64,000 bases of DNA from Echinarachnius parma (Eukaryota; Echinodermata; Echinoidea; Clypeasteroida; Echinarachniidae). Below the pieces are notes generated by a model. The model did no database searches. It was not told where the DNA came from and was given only the letters and a program-made list of their open reading frames with translations. Below are positions 34,001 through 46,400 of this stretch, piece by piece (the stretch's first letter is position 1; each line of letters starts with the position of its first letter). The DNA lies in assembly GCA_037951105.1 (NCBI GenBank), contig JBAMJV010003330.1, forward strand, positions 1 to 64,000, in the 5' to 3' direction. The translations under genes and the position numbers were made by a program.

Positions 34001-34350
34001 CGCAATATAGATGTATACCGCTTTATAACGGGGAGGGGGAGGTGGGGGCTAGATTCAAATATCATTTTCTTCTCGCTCGACAAAATTTACAGCTAGTGTG
34101 ATATATCATATTAAAGAAGAAGACCTCTTATTTCACCTGGTATACGCCACATCTTGGAAGTTTAAATCAGTTTCTTATAACTGTGTAACATTTTCCGTAC
34201 TGGTCCGCACGCACTTGTCGAAAGGGTTTTACCGGGCATTACTCTCTATTGAAATGATAAGGTTCATGGGAGGGGGGGGGGGGGGGGGGGGGTGGTTGGT
34301 ATATTTAAATGTAAATTTCTTTGTGCTCGACAAAATGTATAGCTAATGAA
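28089..34350. repeat. tandem satellite, about 222-bp unit, roughly 28 conserved copies, each with a poly-G run
   Basis: Each unit has TTCTCGCTCGACAAAATTTA, CAGCTAGTGAGATATATCA, a short dyad GAGGAAGACCTCCTC, CTTTCACGTGGTATATGCC, TACTGTTTTAAATTGTCCGT, ACTGGTCGATAGAG and a G run of about 10-23 bases. Unit variants differ in the segment after TATGCC (ATATTAGCGGC versus ACATATCGGAAC or ACATCTCGG). All units face the same way. The many small ORFs on both strands are repeat artefacts with the same text in every unit. Confidence 0.95.
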
Positions 34351-36110
34351 ATATCACCTTGTAGAAGAAAGTCTCCTCTTTAACGTGGTGTATATAATTA
34401 TGTCCCTCTTTAATGTTTGTGGCAAAAATTCGTTTTCTTACTGTTTGAAATTTCCGCACTATTCGAAAGGGTGGGGAGGGGATTCAAATTTGATTTTCTG
34501 CGCGCTCAATCATATTTGGAGCTAATGAAATATATCATCTTGTAGAAGAAACTCCCTTCTTTATTGTGGCTTATGCCACAAACACGAATTCTTTTTTACT
34601 GTTTTAAATTTGCCGCAGGTGTCAAAAGAGTTTTACCGGACATTTCGCTCAATAATTTACAGCTAGTGAAATATTACCTTGTAGAAGAATCTACAAAGAA
34701 GAATTTGTTTTCTAACTTGTTTACATTCGCCGCATTGGTCGAAAGAGTTTTACCTGGCATTACGCTCAATTAAAACTGTTCTTACTGTTTGAATTTTCCG
34801 CACTAGTCGAAAGGCTGGGGGGGGGGGGGGGGGGGGGGAGGGCGGAGATTCAAATTTGATTTTCTGCTCGCTCGATAAAATTGATAGAGCTCATGAAATA
34901 CATCAACTAGTTGAAGATGTCACCTCTCGCGACAAAAATTTGTTTTGTTACTGTTTTAAGTTTGCAACATTGGTCGAAAGAGTTTTACCGGGCATTACGC
35001 TCAATTAAAACTGTTCTTACTTTTTTTATATTTCCGCACTAGTCGAAAGGTTGGGGATTCAAATTTGATTTTCTGCGCGCTCGATACAATTTAGAGCTTA
35101 TGAAACATATCTACTTGTAGAAGAAACTCTCCTCTTTATTGCGGCGTATGTCACCTCTCGCGGCAAAAATTCGTTTTTTGTTACTGTTTAAAATTTGCCA
35201 CACTGGTCAAAAGAGTTTTACCGGTCATTTCGCTCAATAGAAATACATGTATGTAGTTTGGTATGTAGGCATAGTAGGGGAAGGGAAGATTCAAATTTGA
35301 TTTTCCGCGCGCTCAATACAATTTATAGAGCTAATGAAATATATCAACTTGTAGAAGAAACTCCCCTCTTTATCGTTTTTTTTTACTGTTTTAAATTTGC
35401 CGCACTGGTAAAAAAAAGTTTTACCGGACATTTCGCTCAATAATTTACAGCCAAAGAAATATTACCTTGTAGAAGAAAATCCCCTCTATAATATATCACA
35501 TCTCGCGACAAGAATTTGTTTTCTAACTTGTTCACATTTGCCGCATTGGTCGAAAGAGTTTTACCGGGCATTAAGCTCAATTAAAACTGTTCTTACTGTT
35601 TTAAATTTCCGCACCAGTCGGAAGGGTGGGGGGGGGGGGGGGGGTGGGGAGAAAGATATTCAAATTTGATTTTCTCAATAGAAATATGTAGTCCCGTACA
35701 GTGGCGTACCCAGGATTTTTTTCAAGGGGGGGTGGCGGATATTCCGCCAGGAAAAATTTGAGAGTTTTACCGGGCATTTCGCTCAATCATTTTTAGCTAA
35801 TGAAATATTACCTTGTATAAGAAAATCCCCTCTATAATAATTTGTTTTGTTTTGTTACTGTTTTAAATTTGCCACACTGGTCCAAAGAGTTTTACCGGGC
35901 ATTACGCTCAATGGAAATATATAGGTGTGTAGATAGGGGAAGGGAAGATTTAAAGGTAATTTTCTCCTCGCTCGACAAAATTTAAACTGAGCGGAAAGTT
36001 GTTCAGCTTGTATAAGGGCGTTTCTTCTTGTACAAGTTGTACATGGTATATCTTACATCTCGGAGCCAGAATGTGATTCATTGTTGTTTAAAAATTTGCC
36101 GAAATGGTCT
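34351..36110. repeat. degenerate end of the satellite array
   Basis: Units become shorter and diverged, with CTCGATACAATTTAGAGC-like and AGTTTTACCGGGCATT blocks. The last recognisable unit (35,950-36,110, CTCGCTCGACAAAATTTA and CATCTCGGAGCCAGAATG) ends only about 95 bp before the stop codon of the next gene. A poly-G repeat (GTGGCGTACCCAGG) is inserted near 35.70 kb. Confidence 0.8.
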
Positions 36111-36204
36111 AAAACAACTACTTTACCCTATATGCGCACATAATTGTAATTGAATATCATTATTTCATTTACAAATTATTGAAACGTACGGTCTAACAGC
36201 ATTA

Positions 36205-37452
36205 TTACAGTTTGAGAAGAGATCCCTCCATAAATTCATATAACATAGCACTTCTAATTGTTTGCAACATTGTTTCTGTGTTATCGAACTGGAGCCATCT
36301 TTGTTCAATAATTGACCTCCCGTACATACAAACAAACGGCCCACAATTGAAAGCGTCCTTTTGTAATTGTATCCCAGTTGGAAGTATAATGTCCCAGTTT
36401 TTAACATTCTTCACAAAGTTCACAGTCTCACAAGGGACCTTTAAAAGCCTCATGTATTCGCAAATCAAAATAATCCGTTGTGATACATCCTTCGCACATT
36501 TGGATGCACTTCCTAAGGGGTCCATTACAATTAGAGAATGCAAGTGTGGCTGTACTACAATTAAAATCAAATGATTACTAAAAGAACACGGAATAAGAAC
36601 AGTTTTATATAGCAGCCAATTTCGTTTCCTATTTATTTGTTTTGCCTCTGTGATTAACCGGTTTTGTGACTTACCATTTATTAGCTTACTTCCTGCCCAA
36701 CAAGCATCCATTACCAATACATAAATCGAATTATTAAGATCTTTTACGAAATTAAGGTAAGCGGTGATGATAACATCATTAAACCAGCTATCATCTGTTA
36801 GTATCATTAAATCTCTTTTCTCTAAAGTAAACCTACCAACTTTATGAACACTGGACAAAGGGACATGCTTTTTACTGAGAATTGATTCTAGGACATCATG
36901 TTTAAATCCATGTGGCATTTTTTCGATGAGCTTGTTTGATCTCTTGACAGGTAATGCGAGAACATGATCTTCACCTGTCCTATACACGTATATTAGAAAC
37001 AGATCCTTCCCTCGAGCATGTGCTGCCATTTCATCTGAATTTAACGGTTCTCCGTTAACTTTATTATTGATGTTGCAGTAACCATCTCGCATGTGCTGAT
37101 ATACTTCAACACTTTCAACTTCTATTATGTTCACATACAATAGTTCATAAAACAAATTGGAATTTATGGGGATGAAACCTTTCGAAAAAGCAGAAATTCG
37201 TTCATGGAGGACTTCATCATTATCCCTTCTTCCTACGACTAACATTTTAGTCGGACACACAATATGATTTGATCTTATAATGTTAGTTCTAAAGCTGCAG
37301 TCACAAGTCGAATATTTCATTTTATATTTACTGACAAATCTTTCGACCGCGTTGTCTACGCTTTCAACATTTGAGAATACTGGGGTGAGGGCAGCATATT
37401 CTGACACTATTTCATTGCACTTAAAACACTTGTCAGTACAAAGTATGTGCAT
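36205..37452 (-). CDS. Ulp1/SENP-like C48 cysteine protease part
   Basis: 415 residues from ATG to TAA. The catalytic core lies at about residues 208-400: the substrate-cleft strand LTDDSWFNDVIITAYLNF, His294 in NHLILIVV, Asp311 in VMDPLG, Gln364 and Cys370 in QLQKDAFNCGPF, with the Gln six residues before the Cys as in Ulp1. The family cleaves SUMO or related modifiers. All four catalytic residues are present. The N-terminal region has a Cys-rich start (CTDKCFKC and CDC). It follows the USP frame after a 13-bp gap in the +1 frame, so it is either reinitiated or was once fused to it. Confidence 0.88.
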   Translation of the reverse strand: MHILCTDKCFKCNEIVSEYAALTPVFSNVESVDNAVERFVSKYKMKYSTCDCSFRTNIIRSNHIVCPTKMLVVGRRDNDEVLHERISAFSKGFIPINSNLFYELLYVNIIEVESVEVYQHMRDGYCNINNKVNGEPLNSDEMAAHARGKDLFLIYVYRTGEDHVLALPVKRSNKLIEKMPHGFKHDVLESILSKKHVPLSSVHKVGRFTLEKRDLMILTDDSWFNDVIITAYLNFVKDLNNSIYVLVMDACWAGSKLINGKSQNRLITEAKQINRKRNWLLYKTVLIPCSFSNHLILIVVQPHLHSLIVMDPLGSASKCAKDVSQRIILICEYMRLLKVPCETVNFVKNVKNWDIILPTGIQLQKDAFNCGPFVCMYGRSIIEQRWLQFDNTETMLQTIRSAMLYEFMEGSLLKL

Positions 37453-40400
37453 ATATTTATCTGCATCATATGTTTTTTTCTAATTCAGATACGAATTTAC
37501 TGTGTAGGGATTCATATGTGTGATCTTTTGACAACAATTGTTTTAAGTTTATATTGTCGGTACCGAAAACATTATCATCTGGCTTCTGCAAAGGAATTGT
37601 CATTTCGAATACTTTGCTATACATTATTATGTATGCCGTCCTTTCAGAATCCTCTACCAAGTTTTTTGTCATCCGATATACATTCTCATCATCAATTACA
37701 AATTTACAATTGTTCATGTTTACGAGGGTAGTGTAATGGCCCAGATTGGCAAATGTGCCATGATGTCGAACCACCGAAACCAATTGGTATCTTGATGTAG
37801 CACCTCCTACATTCAGGCTAACGCAATCCTTTACAACAACCCTATGGTTCTTTTTATCACTATATCCCCCAAAACAAACATTGCCTGTAGATCTTTGTAT
37901 TTGCAATAACAGAACATCAGGTGTTTTCAGAACGTCTTTATGTAGAAGAGCTTCATTTTTGCTGCATTTACTGCATTTTAAATCAATTTTTTCATCACAC
38001 GCGCAAGCTAATTTATTGATCATGTCTTCGATGTCGAACTTTTCATCTATTTCACTTGATTTTGGAATTGTAAGTGTAAAGTATTTTAACGTTTCCAAAG
38101 AAGTACTCCTATTGTTACAACTAGTGCATGTTCTAGACGTCCGTATCGTCGTATCGAGTAGATCAATTAAGTTACACGATTCAAATAAAGGGAACATTAT
38201 CTTTAACATAAATTCATGGGCGTCCTGCTGCCTACCATAGACGAATAGACAATAATTACACACAGCCACAACAGCATTTTCTATAATATTCATGTGTAAT
38301 GGTTTTCTATCCTTCCCTAAAAGCTGTTTGAAAATGGTAAACAGTTCAGTACAAGCTTCATTCAGCCGAGCATCATCCCCTTTCCACAAATGGTCATCGT
38401 TTTCTAACAAAAAAGTTCTAAACGCAGGAATCTGCAACATTGCTTGTACCACAGCATTAAACCAGCAATTGTTCAAACCATTTTTCATTCCCCTCAAATG
38501 TTGTTCTTGCAGAGATGAGCTACCAATATGTTTCAGTGGATTTATCTTCGGCGCCGTTTGAAAGACGGGTCGCTTCTTCTGTTTGTCCTTTTTATTCCAC
38601 TCTTCCTTAATAGTAACGTTTTTGTTTAACTTCAAGCGTTTCCCTGTACGTGGATGATTTCCACTCGATGTATCAACATCACTAGATGTGTCAGTGTGCG
38701 ATGAATGCTGAAAGTCACTGGTCCCCATATTCGTACTAGACTTTATATCAGATTTATCATCAACATTTGATGTCCGTGCTCTCTTTATTTTACGATTGTT
38801 AACTCTACATGCATTATCTTCAAAACTTCTTTCTATCCCCTTCATATCTACTTCCATTAACCCGATAAATTCATCAACCCTATTAATTTTTTTAGTACCC
38901 AATTGAATGTTTTTCAGAACCCCCATCCGTTGTTCGGCATGCCCCGTAGTCCTTGGAATACTTGATATTTCCTTCTTGTATTCTTTATATGATTTTTTAC
39001 TCTTATTTTGTGAGTACCTAGAGAGATCTCCAAGTAGAATTCCACTCCAAATCGCACAAGTTGGTAGAAAATCGTGTTCAATCTTAAGCAGTATTTTCTC
39101 ATTATGATCTGGATTATGGGGAAGCACATTTAAATTTTCGCTTTCACTATTTGCAACTAATTTTGTCAACATCTTGATCTCAGAATTGAAGAACGACTTA
39201 AAAGGAGAGGGGATGATATTATAATACTCTCCTTCGGTTAGAACATCCGACATGCTTCCATCGTCTCCTACTTCTCCATTGGTGCAATTGGTTGCTTCAT
39301 TAACATTAATGGTATGATCATAATCGACTTTACCTAGATTCTCTATCGCATCATGTAGTTGTTTTGCATGAATTATGTACAACTTACTTTTGAAAGAGGA
39401 TAGAAGAACTATGGCGAATGACCGAAAGATGAGCTTAAATTCTTCCCAGTAAATTGCATTCATTAAGAGGCTTATTGCATATGTGACTAAACGTGACTGT
39501 TTACCTACTGTCTTACAAAGTTGCCTGACATTCTTCATGAAATGTCCCGCGCAGGCATGTGCGACAGTGAGATGCCTATAATCTTCCTCCCTACCGATGT
39601 TATTTACTATTCTCCATGCCCTTCCCATGTAACCTTGCAAATCATTGCTATTAAATACCTTTATAGTTCCTAGCAGAAAAACCCATGCTCTGTCACTGCA
39701 TATCATTTTGGGTATGCAAAGGTTAGAATGTCCAAATATTTTCTTTTCCGCCGTTCTGAAAGTATTCATCCAATCAAGAATAATTGGCTCAGTGTGTTCT
39801 TCACTAATTAACCATGTAAGTGGTAGGGTTCTACCTTTTCCTTTGACTGAGCCAATGCAGAGTTCGTAATAAAGCAACCGCTTGTCATTTAAAGAAGACC
39901 GTACACAGCTCCCTGTTGCGTCCCAAAACAAACTATTTGTGCTTGAAAGATTGTGAAACATACGTACCCCATTCTCTGTATAACAAATGACGTAAAAAGG
40001 TTTGGCGACAACTTTCTGAATCAGTCCCGGAACTATACCTGGATACTTACCCATCAAACTCTTCTTCATTACTGTTAAACTTTTCAATTCATCGACATCT
40101 TCTCGCAAGTTCGTCCTACTTTCGCTTGATATTTTTTGTAAAACATGTAGGTCGCATCCTGTAGAATCCCTATTACCTGATTGGTACACCCCTTCATCTA
40201 GTCCCGCTAATCTATCTGTGAAAATTTTCATAGGCATGGAACCAAGCCGAAACTGCTTCTTCAATTCGCCCCTAGCCTTGCCTGCAATATTTCGGCTGTA
40301 AATATTACTTTTGCAATGGTGAACATTCCCATGGTATACTACATTAGCATGAAAGGATCTGGCTACATCTACATCTACTCTAACTGCGCACCCATTAAAC

Positions 40401-43400
40401 TTACACTTAGCTTGGGCCCGGAATATGATTTCCGGCCTTCTATTTGTCGCAACCGTAACATTGTGATGCGAAAAAACAAAAACACAATATGGATTGCTAG
40501 TCTTTATACCATCTAATACTATATGTTCCCATTCATTCCTTGGAAATTGTCTACCGTTCTGCATGCCCCGCAATCTGTCCCATTCGGCCCGAGGAAATAC
40601 GAATGTGGATTTGTTAGGTAAGTTATGACAAAAAAAGTCGTCACTCAACTGATCAACACCTAGATCACTATCTTCATCATTTGTCGTACCCCTACCTAAA
40701 CCTACATCATGTGTCTCGTCGTCACTAGTTTCCTCCTCCCCGTTATTTCTACTAGTCGTCTCTTCACATGTCGTACCCCTACCTATACCCATATCATGTA
40801 ACTCGTCGTCACTAATTTCCTCCCGCCCGTTATTCATACTAGTCGTCTCTTCATCATTTGTCGTACCCCTACCTATACCCATATCATGTAACTCGTCGTC
40901 ACTAGTTTCCTCCCGCCCGTTATTTCTACTAGTCGTCTCTTCATCATTTGTCGTACCCCTACCTAAACCTACATCATGTAACTCGTCGTCACTAGTTTCC
41001 TCCCGCCCGTTATTTCTACTAGTCGTCTCTTCATCATTTGTCGTACCCCTACCTAAACCTACATCATGTGTCTCGTCGTCACTAGTTTCCTCCTCCCCGT
41101 TATTTCTACTAGTCGTATCTTCATCATACGTCGTACCCCTACCTATACCCATATCATGTAACTCGTCGTCACTAGTTTCCTCCCCCCGTTACTACTAATT
41201 GTCTCTCCCTCATATGTCGTATATATATATACCCTACCTATACCTACATCATGTATCTCGTCGTCTCTAGTTTCCTCCCCCCTGTTATTTCTACTAGTCG
41301 TCTCTTCATCATTTGTCGTACCCCTACCTAAACCTACATCATGTATCTCGTCGTCTCTAGTTTCCTCCCCCCTGTTATTTCTACTAGTCGTCTCTTCATC
41401 ATTTGTCGTACCCCTACCTAAACCTACATCATGTGTCTCGTCGTCACTAGTTTCATCCCCCCCGTTATTTCTACTAGTCGTCTCTTCATCATTTGTTGTA
41501 CCCCTACCTAAACCTACATCATGTGTCTCGTCGTCTCTAGTTTCCTCCCCCCCGTTATTTCTACTAGTCGTCTCTTCATCATTTGTCGTACCCCTACCTA
41601 AACCTACATCATGTGTCTCGTCGTCACTAGTTTCCTCCCCCCCGTTATTTCTACTAGTCGTCTCTTCATCATATGTCGTACCCCTACCTATACCTGGTGT
41701 TGCATCATCAGTTATCTCGTCGTCACTTGATTTACCATGAATTTCTGTTTTATTAGTTTTTCGTTTAGCTTCGTTTATCTTAACTTTAGAATTGTTGGCA
41801 ATATACATCTTTCCATTGTTGCAACCACGTTGCCCACAGTAGAACGTTACACTTTCCACGTTTTTCAATGTAACGGGAACATTAACACATGAAAAATGAT
41901 ACCACTCTTTACATAAATCACATTGTAGATATGGCTTCGTTTTGTCATTTTTAGTTCTACAAATACAGTACAAGGGTTGCTTTTCACGAGCTCCATCAAC
42001 TACCCAATTATCTGAAAACCTCTTTACCTTTCTTGGACGTCGCTGCATAGGTTCCAAAGATTCCTGTTCAACATTATCAGCATTTCTATATACAGAATTA
42101 TTATCACTGCGTTGTGCGTTATTATCAGAAGAATTGTTTGCCTTATTTTTAGCAAGTAACCTGTCCTTTACCATATTTTGTATGTCACCTCTATTTCCGT
42201 TCCAGTATCTACGTAAAAGATCAGCAGATTTGTTATGCCGAGATATTGGCCAACCAAGTTTACCAGCGACTTTAAGGTAAAATGCCGTATTGAGCTTTGG
42301 TATTTCAGGGCCAATGATTAATTCAGCCATCACATCAGCAATATTATCCATTCTTATATTACAATGCTTGCCATTAACGAAGTACTTCCGATTCTTTGGC
42401 GCACCACCAAGTAGTCTGCAAGTTCCTGTTTCCGTTTTCATGTTGGATTCCTGTAAACAAAATAATAAAAACGAAAGCATTATTTTACACAAATGTTATA
42501 CAGAATCAAGTATTATTTAAATATAAATATACATGTAGTATATGTTACATACAGGAGCTAGGTGCGAGGCTCCATCCGTGAGTTGTAATATTTTGTTTAT
42601 TATTACATTTGCTACAATTATCCTCGTTAAAGAGTTGTCTTTCATAATGTGTTATGCGTTATATTGACTTCTCTATCGTACTTTTACATGTAGTCAGGGT
42701 TTTGTCATAGCATGGTTATTCATTTGAATACTTCTGATACGTACCCCATTATTATTGCGTTCCTTGTTTAGGTCGTGGATTGTTGCAGCTGTTGTCAAAT
42801 TCCTTCTGTCTTTGGCAGTCATCTCTCTGTCGATTTCCTGTTACAGTGTATACAAATAATCAAAACAAAAATATCGTGATGCAATTGATAATCCCCATAG
42901 TGTCTAATATAATAATAACCCCACTGAATACTACGGATATGCTTTGATGAACTTTTACTCAACCCTGTGAAGACATGATATTAAAAGGGATAGTTTAGTC
43001 TTGGTAAAGAGAGAACAATTTTGATAAAACTGAATGTTAGTAACCAAAACCTGCACCATTAAATTACAAACCAGTGGCGTAATGAGCAACAAATTTTGCT
43101 AAATAAAATCGGGGAGGGGGGGGGGGGGGGGGGGGGGGAGGTGCGCATTTTTGGACTTGTGCAATCTGGTGCATACCTATATAAATTATGAAATTCTGAC
43201 TCGACGACCTGTACTATAATGTGGGCAAATGCGTCAAATATGCACCCCAAAAATAATATTCGCAAAGTGACATAATATACAGTTCAAACAGTGCATCATG
43301 ATTAGATTTGTATTGGGGGGGGGGGGGGGGGGGGAGAGCCTCCCCCACCAGTATGCCAGTGTTACATACTAATAACTGTACCATGCATGCTCAGAATGAA

Positions 43401-46400
43401 TAAAAACAAACTACAAATGAAACAAGCAACATCAAACTACAAATGATTAAGTAAAAAACCTGAAATCATTTTTTTAAATGCCATTAAAACTCAAGAGGGC
43501 GCTCTCTAAAAACTCATTGGTGTAATCCATTTTAAATAGAATATTGTGCATGAAATGTTTTTTGTTTAAACAGTGATTAGATAAAGAGATATCGACAACT
43601 ATTTAAAAACCACTTTTGCTCATTTTTGAAAAGAGGAAGCATTTATCAAGAAACGGCTGGATCAAAATGTTCTTATAAAATAATGTGGGGCCCCACATTT
43701 ATTGCAAATGAGTATATTTCTTGATATTTCAGCCATTTCTGAACCAATTTCAATCAAATAAAGTTTATTCTGTTTATTCTGTGTATGCCCTTTCAAATTT
43801 GATTAAAAGAAGGTAAAGGAAATGGGATTTCAACGTGAGTTGAACCCGAGACCTCCGGATTGCTAGACAGGTGTTCTTATCGACTGAGCTACAGAAAACT
43901 AATACAACCAATGCCAATTATGTGTTCAAAAAGTATCAAATGTACAAACCGAATATACTTTCCCCAAATAAAGGTTCCTCAATTATGGGACTACACACGG
44001 AAATTACCTAATCTCCTATATTTTCCTTCGTTCTTTGAAAAGTATACGGAGAAGTGTGTCAAGTGAGAATTTATTTTCCTCTATGTATACATACCTTCAA
44101 GATTTGATCAATGTCTCCGTACTTTTTGCGTCCAGAAGCGGCTTTCTGATGTTTCTTCCCTCGACCTGGCGACGTTGACTTTCTGTTGCATGTGTAATTC
44201 CTGCAGACATAGAATATGAGTACTGATTATCATGTATGCCTCTCACCATATCAACATACCTAATCGATATATAACTTGAAATGCATATGACTTATTCGAC
44301 TTTTTGGGGGTTTGGGGGTCTTTATTATTCAGTGTAAATACAGCGAAAAGGGTATAACTATTAAAGTAAACTGCATGTATCTGCATTCATATATTTTTTT
44401 CAGAACTTCTACAATAAGCACGAACCCATACAAAAAACTTACACTTTATCAAATAACGTAGATGAATCCTCTGGAAGATCTTCACTGAAACTGATATTTG
44501 CATCACCTGAATGAAATAAAAGATTGTCACAATAAAATATCATGATATTCCTGGTGATATTAAACAAATAATGAATGTATAATATTTAATGATTTTGCAT
44601 TCGCTAGGATAGGATAGGATGATCCAACTTTCAATAATTCAAGTACCTTGCCGTGGAATCATGTTTCTTACTTCGAATACAACATAACGGACAGTTTGAG
44701 ATGGGGTATGTAAAACAAATACCATGCCCTTTTTGGAGGCACCATCTGCATCTATGGGCCTCCGGTAACTTCTATACTACTGTTGAAATTACCTCAAAGC
44801 ACATATTTTCAATTATAGCATGTATAATTAAACAGCGATGTTACATAATTCATCAAATGTTTAAAGTTGAACAAATTTCAAATTTCCTTCATTATTTCAC
44901 GACTGTGAAAAATGTAACTTAATTCACCAAACACGAAGGCTTTTTTAAATTTACGAAAATGCTCCTGATTTTTTTCATATAAATTTCGTATACGTATTAC
45001 ACAATTATTCTTTCCTCCAAAAATGCTGTTTAAATACATGAATCTAAGTTTTTTAAATATAAATAGAGCTTACATTCATCCAACGAGTAGATGCGACTCC
45101 AACACAATCTGGGTTTGATGCTCGTCACTGAACCTGCTGAGGGGTAATCAAACTTAACGCGACAAGACATGAAAGGTGTTAAGTCACGTTACTCTAACTC
45201 CAGAACCAAGAATTTAGGGCCCGCTCAGGGAGGATTAAGGGGGATTTGATTTGGTTTGCTCGCTAGTGATAAAATAACTCGCTTCACAGTCTGAACAACA
45301 GACTAGCATTGTAAAATATAATTAGACTATGGATAACAATTTAGTTGCTTATCAGTTGATCCTCCTCAACTTGAGATGGTTGTTTTGGAAACCCCTTTCC
45401 TGCCTTAGATGTTTATAGTTAATTTGATACCGCTTCCTGCCTCTCTGGGATGGTATTTACTTTTACTCAGAAATTTATTTCTTTGAGATTCATTCGTTCA
45501 TGGTTGTTTGATTGGAAAGCATGTCGATCTATGTTAGTTAGAGAAACAAATATAAAATATATCTACAATGGAATTCGATTGCTGAATGTTAGTTTTCACT
45601 TGGAGTTTCAGTGACAGTAAATACTATTCTTCTTTGAATTGGATGCAACTTTATAATAGTCGTATGCTTACTTCGACGATAATGGTTCGCGTGTGACGGG
45701 ATTTGTTTCAATTACGCTTGGAGGGAGGTTGATCACGGTTTGCACATATTGGCATATTATATACATTTTTGGACTTTGACTATAGCTACAACCCAAGTTG
45801 TGTGATAACAGTTTATATTATTGCCAGATCATAGCGGCAATTTCGTCGGTCTTTCTGGCCCCGTAAAACATTATTTCGTCTCCCCTACGCGCTACAAGAT
45901 GCCAAAGGCGAAGCAGAAGACGAGTTCGCGGAGAGGCGCGCCGGCTAGCGCCACAACGTCGTCTCGGTCAGCCTCTCGACGTCCTACTCGACGTCCTACT
46001 CGACCACGGCGACAGAATGTCGATACGTCAGAGTTGCCCGCTGGACTGGATCCTGGACCAACGGCCATAGATACAGAGCCAATCAATCCCGGTGAGTTGT
46101 CATGGCCTATTATACCTTCCAATATCAATATTGAGCATGATATGGGGGTACCTCCCCCTTCCTTCCCATTATTGTCGGCGGACACGACCCCGTCTGCAGC
46201 GGCCCATGTAGATACCGCGCTTTGCGGCGTAGGGGGCGAGGCGGGTGCCCGTTACACACCAGCAATGAGCTGCGTGTGCGATGAGTTAGGGGCGGATGTA
46301 GCCGGGAATACTAAGGAGAAAATTTGGCAGGGGGAATATGTTGAGCTGGGGATGCTGGTCAGGAAAGATGCTGGGCGGGGTGATGATTCCCCCACATTCA

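Noticed and set aside
28100..34350. Many 70-190 residue ORFs repeated on both strands; possible repeat-protein gene
   Set aside because: They follow the satellite unit and its variable G-run, which changes frame from unit to unit. No coding constraint is visible.
28089..34350. CRISPR-like regular array
   Set aside because: The whole 222-bp unit is repeated, not a short repeat with unique spacers, and the genome is eukaryotic.
37460..37480. A AAA AAC heptamer as a -1 ribosomal frameshift site between USP and Ulp1
   Set aside because: It is correctly phased for a -1 shift, but the Ulp1 frame is +1 relative to USP, so a -1 slip would not reach it.
43823..43893. Functional tRNA gene with AGC anticodon
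   Set aside because: Acceptor and anticodon stems fail to pair; only boxes A and B are kept.
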